Shown piece by piece: positions 1-8,138 of a stretch of 64,000 nt of DNA. A program made the translations under genes and the position numbers. Positions within the stretch are counted from its first letter, which is position 1, and each line of letters opens with the position of its first letter. The stretch spans positions 62,001-126,000 of the forward strand of contig NZ_JAAZWC010000013.1 in the NCBI RefSeq assembly GCF_013185195.1. Direction: 5' to 3'. The notes under the pieces are model-generated. The model made no database searches and was not told the DNA's origin. It saw only the letters and a program-made list of their open reading frames with translations. Source of the stretch: Saccharibacillus qingshengii (GTDB lineage: Bacteria; Bacillota; Bacilli; Paenibacillales; Paenibacillaceae).

Positions 1-164
1 GAGCGGGCGGCGTATTGATCGGAGAGACCTTTATGCGCCGCCCGGATATTGGCGAAGCGGTAGCGGAAGTGATGGGAGCGGTTCGTGGGGCGTCCGAACG
101 TCCGGCGGCAGAAAGCGGCGTTCAACCGAACGCGGAAGCCGCCGATTCCGGAGCTTCGAGATGA
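1..164 (+). CDS. trpC: Indole-3-glycerol phosphate synthase, C-terminal end (partial)
   Basis: Only the last ~53 codons are inside the window, read in the frame that begins at base 3. The peptide AGGVLIGETFMRR followed by PDIG matches the conserved last strand and phosphate-binding part of the TrpC (beta/alpha)8 barrel, where the family reads AxLIGExLM. The enzyme closes the indole ring of indole-3-glycerol phosphate in tryptophan synthesis. About 28 residues rich in Ala, Glu and Ser follow the family core, so the C-terminus is a little longer than usual. The stop TGA at 162-164 overlaps the ATG of trpF by three bases (ATGA), which suggests translational coupling. Identity is supported by the short match and by trpFBA following directly. 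Confidence 0.85.
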   Translation, partial: AGGVLIGETFMRRPDIGEAVAEVMGAVRGASERPAAESGVQPNAEAADSGASR

Positions 165-883
165 AGGAGCGCGAAGAACGGGCCAATAAAGCACCCTTCA
201 TCAAAATATGCGGGATCCGTACGCCGGAAGCTGTGCGGAAAGCCGCGGAACTGGGCGTCGATTATATCGGTCTTGTGTTTGCTCCGAGCCGGCGCCGGAT
301 TGATCCTGCCGAGGCGGCCGTTCTGATCGGCGAGCTGAACAAGGCGCCGAAGACCTCTTCGACAGACAGAGAGCGTCCCAAGGTGGCGGGCGTGTTCGTG
401 AATCCGTCGCTGGACGAATTGAAGCGGACACTGACGGCCGCTCGGTTGGATGTGGTGCAGCTGCACGGACAGGAAAGCCCGGATTTTTGCCGGGAAGTCC
501 GCGAACAATTTGGCGTGGAAGTATTCAAATCGATCTCGATCGGCGGCGAAGATGCCGAAGAGGGCCATGCGGTGCGGGCGGAGAGAACGTGCGAAGCGTA
601 TCGAGGTACGGTCGACGTGCTGCTGATCGATACACACGATCCGCTGTACGGAGGCGGCTCGGGACGCACGTTCAACTGGGAGATCATTCCTCTGTATCAG
701 CAGGCGGCCAAAGCCTGCGGAATAAAATTATTCGTAGCCGGCGGTTTGACCGAGGGCAATGCGGGCGAATTAGTACAAAATTACGCGCCGGACGGCATCG
801 ACGTCTCAAGCGGCGTCGAGACCGACGGGCATAAAGATATACAAAAAATGACTTTATTCGTAGAAAGGGCGGTTTTATCATGA
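161..883 (+). CDS. trpF: Phosphoribosylanthranilate isomerase
   Basis: TrpF, 240 residues, carries out the Amadori rearrangement of phosphoribosylanthranilate to CdRP in tryptophan synthesis in the cytoplasm. The N-terminal [11 protein letters not shown] contains the catalytic Cys of the family (KxCG), [11 protein letters not shown] follows, DVVQLHGQE is the conserved middle strand, and the catalytic Asp lies in LLIDTH. The phosphate site is LFVAGGLT and IDVSSGVET near the end. Length is slightly above the usual ~210 because of an insert rich in Lys, Thr and Ser near residues 60-75. The start overlaps the trpC stop, and the stop overlaps the trpB start (ATGA), so the gene is part of a tight trpCFBA operon. 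Confidence 0.95.
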   Translation: MKEREERANKAPFIKICGIRTPEAVRKAAELGVDYIGLVFAPSRRRIDPAEAAVLIGELNKAPKTSSTDRERPKVAGVFVNPSLDELKRTLTAARLDVVQLHGQESPDFCREVREQFGVEVFKSISIGGEDAEEGHAVRAERTCEAYRGTVDVLLIDTHDPLYGGGSGRTFNWEIIPLYQQAAKACGIKLFVAGGLTEGNAGELVQNYAPDGIDVSSGVETDGHKDIQKMTLFVERAVLS

Positions 884-2085
884 TCGGACAGGTACCGGAC
901 GCAAAAGGACGCTACGGCGAATTCGGGGGACGTTTCGTTCCCGAGACGCTGATGAACGCGCTGATCGAACTTGAAGAATCTTACTTGAAGTTTTCGGCGG
1001 ACGCCGATTTTAACGCGGAATTGAACGATCTGCTCAAGCAGTATTCGGGTCGGGAGACGCCGCTGTACTACGCCAAACGCCTGACGGAACATTTCGGCGG
1101 AGCCAAAGTGTATCTCAAGCGCGAAGACCTCAATCATACGGGCGCCCACAAGATCAACAATGCGCTTGGACAAGGACTGCTCGCCGTACGGATGGGCAAA
1201 AAGAAAGTCATCGCCGAAACGGGTGCCGGCCAGCACGGGGTGGCGACCGCAACGGTAGCGGCGCTGCTCGGTCTGGAATGCAAAGTGTTCATGGGCGAAG
1301 AAGACATGCACCGTCAGCAGCTTAACGTATTCCGTATGCGCCTGCTCGGCGCGGAAGTCGTTCCTGTCGTATCGGGCACGAAGACGCTCAAGGACGCGGG
1401 CAACGAAGCGCTGCGCTACTGGGTCAGCCATGTTCAGGATACGTTCTATATTCTGGGTTCAGCCGTAGGCCCCCATCCGTATCCGCTGATCGTACGCAAC
1501 TTCCAGCGCGTGATCGGCGACGAGACCCGTCGTCAAATCCTTGAGACCGAAGGACGTCTGCCGGACACGATCGTCGCGGCGGTCGGCGGCGGTAGCAATG
1601 CGATCGGGATGTTTTATCCGTTTGTCGGCGACGCGGATGTCGACTTTATCGGCGTTGAAGCGGCCGGCAAAGGCATTGATACGCCTCTGCACGCCGCCAC
1701 CATGAGCCTCGGCACCAAAGGCGTGTTCCAGGGCTCGATGAGCTATCTGCTGCAGGACGAGTACGGACAGGTACAGCCGGCGCATTCGATTTCGGCCGGT
1801 CTGGATTATCCGGGCGTGGGACCCGAGCATTCCTATCTCAAAGATGTCGGCCGGGCCAAGTATGTCCCGATCACGGACGAAGAAGCCATTACGGCGCTCA
1901 AGCTGCTCTGCCGCACGGAAGGCATCATTCCGGCGCTGGAATCGGCGCATGCCGTCGCGCATGCCGCCAAGATCGCACCGGAGATGGGGGCGGACCGTAT
2001 TCTGGTCATCTGCCTGTCGGGACGCGGCGACAAAGATGTCGAGTCGATCATGGCTTACGAAAAGGAAGGAGGAGACGCGCAATGA
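880..2085 (+). CDS. trpB: Tryptophan synthase beta subunit
   Basis: TrpB, 401 residues, condenses indole with L-serine using pyridoxal phosphate in the TrpA2B2 complex. The PLP Schiff-base lysine is Lys91 in HTGAHKINN. The phosphate-binding loop is GGGSNAIG, and the N-terminal [12 protein letters not shown] is typical of the TrpB1 type that pairs with TrpA, as is the usual ~400-residue length. It is linked to trpF and trpA by 4-base overlaps, as expected for subunits that must be made in equal amounts. Nothing unusual was seen. Confidence 0.98.
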   Translation: MIGQVPDAKGRYGEFGGRFVPETLMNALIELEESYLKFSADADFNAELNDLLKQYSGRETPLYYAKRLTEHFGGAKVYLKREDLNHTGAHKINNALGQGLLAVRMGKKKVIAETGAGQHGVATATVAALLGLECKVFMGEEDMHRQQLNVFRMRLLGAEVVPVVSGTKTLKDAGNEALRYWVSHVQDTFYILGSAVGPHPYPLIVRNFQRVIGDETRRQILETEGRLPDTIVAAVGGGSNAIGMFYPFVGDADVDFIGVEAAGKGIDTPLHAATMSLGTKGVFQGSMSYLLQDEYGQVQPAHSISAGLDYPGVGPEHSYLKDVGRAKYVPITDEEAITALKLLCRTEGIIPALESAHAVAHAAKIAPEMGADRILVICLSGRGDKDVESIMAYEKEGGDAQ

Positions 2086-3002
2086 AGCCGAACTTTTCGA
2101 TGACCCAACGCCTCTTGATGAGTCCCGCTGCCGAAGGCGGGCTGTCTGCGGGAACGCCTCAGGGCGGCGATTCGCCGGCTGCCGCGGGCAAGCGGCCCAA
2201 TCTGATCGAAGAAACGTTCCGCAAGCTCGGCGAAACAGGAGGCACGGCGCTGATTCCTTTTCTGACGGTCGGCGATCCCGATCTCGATACGACACTCGAT
2301 ATTATCGAGCAGTTGGAACAAGCCGGCGCCGATGTCCTGGAACTCGGCGTGCCGTATTCCGATCCGCTTGCGGACGGACCGGTCATCCAGCGGGCTTCCG
2401 CCCGGGCTCTTGAGCAGCTCATCACGGTACGCACCTGTCTGGATGTCGCTCGCCGTGCGAGAGAGCGGGGCGTGAAGATGCCTTTTGTCCTTTTTACCTA
2501 CTACAATCCGATCCTGCAGACGGGACTGGACCTCTTTTTCGAAGAAGCTTCCCGGAACGGGATCAGCGGATTGATCATTCCCGATCTGCCGTATGAAGAA
2601 TCGGAAGATATGCTGCAGCGTGCCGACCGGGTGAATATTGCCTTGATTCCGCTGGTGGCTCCGACTTCGAGCGAGCGGATCGAGAAAATTCTGCGAAACG
2701 GCCGGGGCTTCGTCTACTGCGTATCTTCGCTTGGCGTAACCGGCGAGCGGGCTTCGTTCCACGACGGAGTCGATGCTTTTATCCGCGATGTAAAATCCCG
2801 TACCGATCTGCCTGTCGCCGTCGGTTTCGGCATCTCGGGGCGTGAGCAGGTGCAGCGGTTTTCCGAACTTTGCGACGGCGTGGTAGTGGGCAGCGCGATC
2901 GTGCGTACGATCGAAACATTGATCCCCGACCTGATGAATGCCGACAAACGAGAAGATGCGCTCTTGCAAATTCGCAAATTTGTGGCAGAATTAAAGGTAT
3001 AA
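2082..3002 (+). CDS. trpA: Tryptophan synthase alpha subunit with N-terminal extension
   Basis: TrpA, 306 residues, cleaves indole-3-glycerol phosphate and passes indole to TrpB. The core begins at about residue 40 (LIEETFRKL). The catalytic Glu is in [15 protein letters not shown], the second acidic site is in [10 protein letters not shown], and the phosphate loop is [10 protein letters not shown]. The core is normal in length, but about 40 residues rich in Pro, Gly and Ala precede it. The start at 2082 is well supported by the AAGGAGGAG Shine-Dalgarno at 2066-2074 and the ATGA overlap with trpB. An internal ATG at 2100 or 2136 would shorten the extension but lacks a comparable ribosome site. 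It is the last gene of the trp operon proper. Confidence 0.96.
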   Translation: MKPNFSMTQRLLMSPAAEGGLSAGTPQGGDSPAAAGKRPNLIEETFRKLGETGGTALIPFLTVGDPDLDTTLDIIEQLEQAGADVLELGVPYSDPLADGPVIQRASARALEQLITVRTCLDVARRARERGVKMPFVLFTYYNPILQTGLDLFFEEASRNGISGLIIPDLPYEESEDMLQRADRVNIALIPLVAPTSSERIEKILRNGRGFVYCVSSLGVTGERASFHDGVDAFIRDVKSRTDLPVAVGFGISGREQVQRFSELCDGVVVGSAIVRTIETLIPDLMNADKREDALLQIRKFVAELKV

Positions 3003-3026
3003 AGACGGATCCCGGAGCAGGCGCAG

Positions 3027-3065
3027 TCGGCAGGGCGCGGCGGTTAACCCGCTTAGCCCTGCCGA
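3027..3065 (+). other. Intercistronic hairpin between trpA and hisC
   Basis: TCGGCAGGGC (3027-3036) pairs perfectly with GCCCTGCCGA (3056-3065). The inner GCGG-GG/CC-GC also pairs around a TTAA loop. No T-run follows, so this is not a standard intrinsic terminator. It may be an mRNA-stability or processing hairpin that separates trp from hisC-tyrA expression. The role is inference; the pairing is seen. Confidence 0.5.
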
Positions 3066-3120
3066 TGCGGCCTGTTTGGGGGCAGTCATTAACTTTTTGA
3101 GCGATGCTGCAGCCCGACAC

Positions 3121-3135
3121 TGTTGCACTGCAACA
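3121..3135. promoter_or_regulatory. Perfect 15-bp palindrome upstream of hisC
   Basis: TGTTGCA-C-TGCAACA is a perfect 7+1+7 palindrome ending about 30 bases before the hisC ATG. Its size and symmetry suit an operator for a dimeric repressor, but no matching regulator or clear promoter could be assigned. It could also form a short RNA hairpin just upstream of the ribosome site. Confidence 0.35.
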
Positions 3136-3165
3136 CGCCAAATCAGGAAAGTAGGGAAATCATCC

Positions 3166-4263
3166 ATGCAGCCCAAAGCCCATATTGTCGATCTTCCGGT
3201 CTATCAGCCAGGCAAACCGATCGAAGAAGTCCAAAAAGAATACGGTCTCAGCGAAGTCGTGAAACTGGCTTCGAACGAAAATCCGTATGGATTTTCCCCT
3301 CGCGTCAAAGCCGCGATCGAAGAAGAATTGACCAAGTTCAATCTGTATCCGGACGGCGGAGCAGTCGAATTGACGGCCGCTTTGGCCGAGCATCTGTCCG
3401 TTAATCCGGACCAGATTATTTTCGGCTGCGGTTCGGACGAAATCATCGCTTTGATCACCCGCGCTTTCCTGTCGGAAGGCGACGAGAACATCATGGCGGA
3501 TGCCACTTTCTCCGTATATAAAAGCAATGCCGATATCGAAAAAGCGACAAGTATCGAAGTTTCGCTGCAGGCCGGCAAACACGATCTCGAAGCGATGCTT
3601 GCAGCCGTAACCGATCGGACCAAAATCGTCTGGATCTGCAATCCGAACAATCCGACCGGTACGATCGTCAGCGAAAGCGAACTGAAAAGTTTCCTGGATC
3701 GGGTTCCTTCTTCCGTCATGGTCGTGCTCGACGAGGCTTATTTCGAATACGTGACCGACAGCGAATACCCGGACGGCACGAAACTGCTGGCCGACTACAG
3801 CAATGTGGTCGTTCTGCGTACCTTCTCGAAAATTTACGGACTTGCCGCACTGCGCATCGGTTACGGCGTAGGCCAGGCTTCCGTTATCCGCTCCATCAAT
3901 CAGGTGCGCGAGCCGTTCAATACGACGCGTATTGCCCAGGCTGCCGCCAAAGCGGCGCTTGCAGACCAGGAGTTCGTGGAATCGTGCCGGACCAAAAATG
4001 CCGAAGGCCTCGCGTTCCTGCAGGGCGAATTCGAGCGTCTGGGACTGTCGTATTTCCCGGCCAACGGCAATTTCATCATGGTCGATACGAAGCAGTCCGC
4101 CGCGGATCTGTTCCAGCGGATGCTGCGCAAAGGCGTAATCGCCCGTTCGGGATTCAGGCTGTATCCGACGTATCTGCGCGTGACGGTCGGTTCTCCCCGG
4201 GAGAACGAGATCTTCATCCGGACGTTCGAAGAAGCTCTTAACGAACAGACAGCGGCCGTATAG
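3166..4263 (+). CDS. hisC: Histidinol-phosphate aminotransferase
   Basis: HisC, 365 residues, is a class I/II PLP aminotransferase that converts imidazole acetol phosphate to histidinol phosphate. In bacilli it also aminates aromatic keto acids, which explains its place between trp and tyrA. LASNENPYG is the N-terminal substrate loop, NPNNPTG and VLDEAY are conserved, and the PLP lysine is Lys222 in TFSKIYG. The frame stays open back to 3076, but ATG 3166 is chosen because the family begins there (MQPKAHI) and AGGAAAG/TAGGG precede it. Gene order trpA-hisC-tyrA matches the B. subtilis aromatic supraoperon. Confidence 0.96.
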   Translation: MQPKAHIVDLPVYQPGKPIEEVQKEYGLSEVVKLASNENPYGFSPRVKAAIEEELTKFNLYPDGGAVELTAALAEHLSVNPDQIIFGCGSDEIIALITRAFLSEGDENIMADATFSVYKSNADIEKATSIEVSLQAGKHDLEAMLAAVTDRTKIVWICNPNNPTGTIVSESELKSFLDRVPSSVMVVLDEAYFEYVTDSEYPDGTKLLADYSNVVVLRTFSKIYGLAALRIGYGVGQASVIRSINQVREPFNTTRIAQAAAKAALADQEFVESCRTKNAEGLAFLQGEFERLGLSYFPANGNFIMVDTKQSAADLFQRMLRKGVIARSGFRLYPTYLRVTVGSPRENEIFIRTFEEALNEQTAAV

Positions 4264-4384
4264 GAAGCGGACCGGTTCAAGTTTCGAGGGGCGGCACGCT
4301 TTTTGCGGCAGCCCATCGGACTTCGTCCGCACACTCACCCGAACGCTGTCTGCAATGAATCCTACGAAGCGAGGCTGACTTGAT

Positions 4385-5476
4385 ATGAAAATTGCCGTGA
4401 TCGGCGTCGGACTGATCGGCGGCTCGTTGGCTTTGTGCTTCCGCGGGAAGCCGGATGTCCAGCTCGTCGGCTATTCCCACCGGCAGGACCTGGCCGATCT
4501 GAGCGTGGAACTCGGGGTCGTCGACTCCGCCACCTTGTCGCTGGAAGAAGCGGTGCAAGACGCCGACTTTATTTTTATCTCCACGCCTGTCGGGCTGCTG
4601 GAGACCTATCTGGAACAAATTCATGCCCTTCCGCTCAAAAAAGGCTGCATCGTCACCGATGTGGGCAGTACCAAAGCTTCGATCGCCGCCAAAGCGAGAG
4701 AGCTGGAGTGGAAAGAGGCGTGCTTTATCGGCGGTCATCCGATGGCCGGCTCGGAACGTTCGGGCGTGCAGGCGGCAACTTCGCTGCTGTTCGAGAATGC
4801 CTATTACGTGTTGACGCCCGAACCGGACACCGATCCGGAGCCTATACAATCGCTGTCCGAACTGCTGGCTTACACCCGTGCAAAAGTCATCTGTATGGAA
4901 CCTGGGCAGCATGACGAAATTGTCGGCGCGATCAGCCATCTGCCGCATATTATCGCCGTGGCGCTCGTCAACCAGATCAGCGGTTACCATGACAGCAATC
5001 CGCTGTATCGCACGCTGGCGGCAGGCGGTTTCCGCGACATCACCCGAATCGCATCCAGTGACCCTGTCGTCTGGCGGGACATTTTGCTGAACAACCGCTT
5101 CAACCTTTTAAAGCTTCTACGCGACTGGAATGTGCAGGTGGAAGGCTTTATCGATCAGTTGGAGCGGGAAGACGGGGAAGGCATTTCGGCCCGTTTCCGC
5201 GAAGCCGGCGATTTCCGCGACGAACTGCCGGAACGGCGCAAAGGCGCGATTGCCAAAACGTACGATCTTTATCTCGACGTTCCCGACCATCCGGGGATTA
5301 TCGGACGCATCACCACCGAACTCGGTTCGCGCGACGTCAACTTGAGCAATCTGCAAATCATCGAGAGCCGCGAAGACGTGCCGGGACTGATGAGGTTGTC
5401 TTTCCGCGACGAAGTGCAGATGGAGCGTGCGAGGGAAGTCCTGAGCAGTCTCGAGTTTGACGTTTACGCTTCCTAG
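4385..5476 (+). CDS. tyrA: Prephenate dehydrogenase with C-terminal ACT domain
   Basis: TyrA, 363 residues, oxidatively decarboxylates prephenate to 4-hydroxyphenylpyruvate for tyrosine. The N-terminal VIGVGLIGGSLAL is the NAD-binding Rossmann loop. GGHPMAGSERSGV and SHLPH are signature motifs of the dehydrogenase domain. Residues ~290-360 (YDLYLDVPDHPGIIG...) form an ACT domain that usually gives feedback control by tyrosine. An AGCGAGG ribosome site precedes the ATG. It follows hisC after 121 bases and ends the aromatic block with a terminator 25 bases later. In B. subtilis aroE follows at this point; it is absent here. Confidence 0.96.
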   Translation: MKIAVIGVGLIGGSLALCFRGKPDVQLVGYSHRQDLADLSVELGVVDSATLSLEEAVQDADFIFISTPVGLLETYLEQIHALPLKKGCIVTDVGSTKASIAAKARELEWKEACFIGGHPMAGSERSGVQAATSLLFENAYYVLTPEPDTDPEPIQSLSELLAYTRAKVICMEPGQHDEIVGAISHLPHIIAVALVNQISGYHDSNPLYRTLAAGGFRDITRIASSDPVVWRDILLNNRFNLLKLLRDWNVQVEGFIDQLEREDGEGISARFREAGDFRDELPERRKGAIAKTYDLYLDVPDHPGIIGRITTELGSRDVNLSNLQIIESREDVPGLMRLSFRDEVQMERAREVLSSLEFDVYAS

Positions 5477-5501
5477 TCCAGCGTATCCGCTTCAGTTTGA
5501 A

Positions 5502-5535
5502 GATCCGCCGACATATGCCGGTGGATCTTTTTTTA
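5502..5535 (+). terminator. Intrinsic terminator after tyrA
   Basis: GATCCGCCG pairs with CGGTGGATC (one G.T pair) around a short loop and is followed by TTTTTTT. It closes the trp-hisC-tyrA transcript. Confidence 0.85.
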
Positions 5536-5573
5536 GACTCATAAACAGGCAAACAAAAAAGGAAAAGAAAGCT

Positions 5574-5602
5574 TTGACATTTTGGAAGCGTATACATATA
5601 AT
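5574..5602 (+). promoter_or_regulatory. Perfect-consensus sigma-A promoter
   Basis: TTGACA (5574-5579), a 17-bp spacer and TATAAT (5597-5602) match the vegetative consensus at all 12 positions. Transcription should start near 5609. The next feature is a terminator about 70 bases later, not a coding region, so this drives a short RNA. Confidence 0.85.
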
Positions 5603-5608
5603 AAACGT

Positions 5609-5689
5609 ACAGTATGGTTTCTCTCCACTCCTATACTCTAAGTGTACTCGAGTAGTACACGGGCCGCTCACTGTGAGCGGCCTTTTTTT
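5609..5689 (+). ncRNA. Probable small RNA of ~80 nt with two hairpins
   Basis: The unit has a perfect promoter just upstream and ends in a strong terminator. Hairpin 1 is GTGTACT / AGTACAC (5642-5648 and 5654-5660). Hairpin 2, the terminator, is GGCCGCTCA / TGAGCGGCC (5662-5670 and 5674-5682) followed by seven T. The 5' part (5610-5641) is unpaired and C/T-rich, which could serve as a seed region. A 13-codon frame starts at ATG 5613 but has no ribosome site. Promoter and terminator are seen; that the product acts as a regulatory RNA is inference. Confidence 0.55.
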
Positions 5690-5721
5690 GTGCTTATAAA
5701 CAGTCATTTCTTTTTCTGGAT

Positions 5722-5758
5722 GGACAGAACGGTCTTTTTGGACAACTGTCCTTTTTTT
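5722..5758 (+). terminator. Second terminator-like hairpin
   Basis: GGACAG (5722-5727) pairs with CTGTCC (5746-5751) and is followed by seven T. An alternative tighter form is GGAC-AACT-GTCC. It may back up the small-RNA terminator. The rest of 5760-5942 holds no feature I can support beyond the ribosome site of the next gene. Confidence 0.45.
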
Positions 5759-5942
5759 GTCGTGAAATTTGCCGTTTAGCCGTTCGGGATGTCTTTGCGA
5801 TGGGTAAAAGAAAGCAGGCAAGTATAAAATGACGGCTTTTCGGCGGATACACGGAGATTGGAACGGAAAACGCTGCTGCGGCTTGCGTTCGGAATTCACG
5901 GCTCCGATCCGGATCGCGAGTTTGCGCGAGGAGGAGAAAGAC

Positions 5943-6290
5943 ATGGCGGAAGCGAAGCCGAGGCTGCAGCCGCTGCGAATACCGGGAGGATGGAAAACCG
6001 ACGTCAACATGCTGTATGAGTTGGAACCGTCCCCCGACACGATCGACTGGTTTTACGGACCTATTTTGTTCAGTGCCATACACCGCAACCTGGGACATGA
6101 AATTTATGTGCGCTGGGAGCCGGAAGGCGATCCTCTGGGGCGATTTCTGCTGCAGCGTTATCTGCTTAAATTCGATGAAAAAGGCAGCAGCGTGCTGGAA
6201 GGGTATCTGGTCGACAGCGTCTATTTCCGAGAACGTCTGCAGTTGGTCGACCGGCTGGAAATGTATATGGAACTGTCGAAATGGACTTGA
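5943..6290 (+). CDS. Hypothetical protein, 115 residues
   Basis: I do not recognise this family. It is a soluble protein with many Tyr, Trp and Leu residues and no signal peptide or membrane segment. The start is ATG 5943, preceded by the strong site GAGGAGGAGAAAG; the frame stays open further upstream but without a better start. A repeated pattern of charged and aromatic residues (WFYGPILF, YVRWEPEGDPLGRFLLQRYLL) suggests a small alpha/beta fold. A strong terminator follows 25 bases after the stop, so it is a one-gene unit. No function can be assigned from sequence or context. Confidence 0.75.
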   Translation: MAEAKPRLQPLRIPGGWKTDVNMLYELEPSPDTIDWFYGPILFSAIHRNLGHEIYVRWEPEGDPLGRFLLQRYLLKFDEKGSSVLEGYLVDSVYFRERLQLVDRLEMYMELSKWT

Positions 6291-6315
6291 CGAACCGTCC
6301 CTTACGGATGAAGAG

Positions 6316-6352
6316 CGGGAGTTTCCGAGCAATACGGAACTCCCGTTTTTTT
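6316..6352 (+). terminator. Intrinsic terminator
   Basis: CGGGAGTTTCCG pairs with CGGAACTCCCG and runs into seven T. It terminates the 115-residue hypothetical gene. Confidence 0.9.
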
Positions 6353-6457
6353 GTGCCCAAACCGGATAGAGGCGATTTTGACTTGAACTGAACGCATGAC
6401 CGTAGGATACTGTAGGATAAGCACTTACCGAGAAGCAAACTGTAAAGGAGCCGTAAA

Positions 6458-7183
6458 ATGACGAATTGGGCGGAAATAGCCAGAACCAAAAATGTACACG
6501 CCGTGCGTACCGCAGCCGGCGAGCTGGACGTGAACGAGAAAGACGAACGCGGCCGGACGCCGTTGATGCTGTTCATGACGTACAAGCTGCCGCCGGATGC
6601 GGTAGAGATTTTGTTGGAACGCGGAGCGGAACTCGAAATCGAAGACAAGCTTGGCGAAACGGCGCTGCTGAAAGCCATCAAATTTCATCAGTCCGGTGCA
6701 GTCAAGCTGCTCCTGAAGTACGGCGCCCGCATCGATTCGCCGCGCGGAATCCGGGCGACGCCCTGGAATGCGGCGGCTATGCGCGGAGACCGGGCTCTGG
6801 CCGATCTTTTGATGGATACCCGGGGAGCGGTAAGACTGACGCTGACTCCGGAAGAACAGCCGGTGCTGGACGAACTTGTGGCGGAAGAAGACGCAGGCCG
6901 TCTGCTGCAGGCGATCCGCCGGCTCGATTCTCCCGTGCTCCTGCATGCTTTCGTCAACCATTACAACTGGGACGACGGTCCGGAGCCTATGATTGCGGTA
7001 ATGGAGAATCCGGCCTGCGCCGAAATTACGCTGCTTGATATGTACGACCTGGCCGACGGCGATTACTGGCTGGACCTGCGTCCGGAAGAGTATGCGGACC
7101 ATGAACAAAAAGCTCTTTTCCGCAAGCTGGCCGAACGGCTGCGCGCACGGCTGGAAGCGTCCATGCCGGAAATGGAGCGTTGA
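6458..7183 (+). CDS. Ankyrin-repeat protein
   Basis: A 241-residue cytoplasmic protein. The N-terminal half carries two to three ankyrin-type repeats: VNEKDERGRTPLMLFM, LEIEDKLGETALLKAI with VKLLLKYGARID, then TPWNAAAMRGDRALADLLMD. Each shows the G-x-TPL-x-A and LL-x-x-GA positions of the repeat. The C-terminal ~120 residues are acidic and not recognised (LLHAFVNHYNWDDG...YDLADGDYW). Ankyrin repeats bind other proteins; the partner is unknown. The ribosome site AAAGGAG is well placed. The next gene begins 46 bases later and may share the transcript. Confidence 0.8.
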   Translation: MTNWAEIARTKNVHAVRTAAGELDVNEKDERGRTPLMLFMTYKLPPDAVEILLERGAELEIEDKLGETALLKAIKFHQSGAVKLLLKYGARIDSPRGIRATPWNAAAMRGDRALADLLMDTRGAVRLTLTPEEQPVLDELVAEEDAGRLLQAIRRLDSPVLLHAFVNHYNWDDGPEPMIAVMENPACAEITLLDMYDLADGDYWLDLRPEEYADHEQKALFRKLAERLRARLEASMPEMER

Positions 7184-7229
7184 GCAGCCGTTTCAAGCCT
7201 ATTCAAAACATGCCGAAAGGGGCGGGATC

Positions 7230-7853
7230 ATGCTAGTTACCCTAAGTCAGAAGATCGGATCGCGCACATTTTCGCTTCAATGCGAAGATGCACTGGAAGT
7301 ACAAGGCAAGTTTTTGTTGGATCTGTTTCGGGATACGGAGGAAAAAGCCGGTTTTCTCGAACCCGGCATGAAGATCCAGATCGGCTGGAGCATCTTGTTC
7401 GTGCATCAGCAGGATGAATCGAACGTGCACATTCTGGCTCCGGATTACGCGTCCGATCCGTTTGCGCGGACGACCGACGATCTGTCGGCGACCCTGTCGG
7501 TGCAGCTGGCGCAAAACCAGGTGCTGAAGCTTGCGGGAGCCGAAGGGGAGACCGCCTTGTTTCAGGATACCCTGATTGCTTCGGAACGCGGGCTGGAAGC
7601 CGAACGCATCTATTTGGAGCGTACCGAGAACCGGGAAGGCGGAATCTCCGGTTGGTATCTGGGACCTGCGGAAAGCGAACCGGTCGAGCAGAGCGAATTG
7701 AGACGGTATTACATCTATCAGCTCTTCAACCGGCGTCCCGGTGCTCTAAAAGTGCTGGCGCTGCCCAAAGGATACGTCGCGGTCTTGGACGGCGAGCATT
7801 TGGAAGCGCTGCTCGACGGCGACGACCGGAAAGTCTGGCCGACCGAAAACTGA
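7230..7853 (+). CDS. Hypothetical protein, 207 residues
   Basis: Family not recognised. The start is ATG 7230, preceded by GAAAGGGG; the frame continues upstream to 7035 but overlaps the ankyrin gene and lacks a better site. The N-terminus (SQKIGSRTFSLQCEDALEVQGKF) is beta-rich, followed by a hydrophobic, acidic middle (MKIQIGWSILFVHQQ, PDYASDPFARTTDDLSATLSVQLAQ). No signal peptide or membrane helix is present. It may be co-transcribed with the ankyrin gene. It precedes an ECF sigma operon that has its own promoters, so a shared role with that module is not established. Confidence 0.75.
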   Translation: MLVTLSQKIGSRTFSLQCEDALEVQGKFLLDLFRDTEEKAGFLEPGMKIQIGWSILFVHQQDESNVHILAPDYASDPFARTTDDLSATLSVQLAQNQVLKLAGAEGETALFQDTLIASERGLEAERIYLERTENREGGISGWYLGPAESEPVEQSELRRYYIYQLFNRRPGALKVLALPKGYVAVLDGEHLEALLDGDDRKVWPTEN

Positions 7854-7904
7854 AGCCGCAGCCGTAAAAGTGCCAAGTCTATTCCCATGAAGGACAGCCA
7901 ACAT

Positions 7905-7931
7905 ACCGCGGCGGATCGCAGCGGTTTTTTG
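7905..7931 (+). terminator. Weak terminator-like hairpin
   Basis: ACCGC pairs with GCGGT across about 15 bases and is followed by TTTTTT. The stem is short and includes mismatches, so this is a low-confidence stop for the upstream pair of genes. Confidence 0.3.
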
Positions 7932-8016
7932 GGCTGCCCGGCTCCCTTCGGAACTGCGGGAATTCCGGCGAAATCGGGTACATATAAAAAGAAAAGAAAA
8001 AATTCGGTCCCTACTG

Positions 8017-8044
8017 CAACTTTATCGCCTTCTTGTTCGTCTAG
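8017..8044 (+). promoter_or_regulatory. Candidate ECF-type promoter of the sigma operon
   Basis: CAAC (8017-8020), 17 bases, CGTCTA (8038-8043). The AAC / CGTC pair is the usual pattern of promoters read by ECF sigma factors of the Bacillus M/V/W type. A closely similar motif (CAAC-N16-CGTCTAA) precedes the amidase at 52045. Since ECF operons are usually autoregulated, this fits control by the sigma factor encoded just downstream. The motif is seen; the assignment is inference. Confidence 0.5.
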
Positions 8045-8063
8045 GAGTGGACTGCCCGCAATT

Positions 8064-8092
8064 TTGGCAAAATACGGGCGATGTGATAAAAT
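8064..8092 (+). promoter_or_regulatory. Candidate sigma-A promoter of the sigma operon
   Basis: TTGGCA (8064-8069), a 17-bp spacer and TAAAAT (8087-8092) make a good vegetative promoter about 45 bases before the sigma gene start. It could supply basal expression beside the ECF-type promoter. Confidence 0.55.
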
Positions 8093-8138
8093 GAGCTGTA
8101 GAATTTTTTTGCGGCAATCGAGGGAGGGCGCGTTTTCG

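Noticed and set aside
5613-5654. 13-codon ORF inside the small-RNA unit
   Set aside because: No ribosome site precedes its ATG and the peptide has no family; the promoter-terminator layout fits an RNA better.
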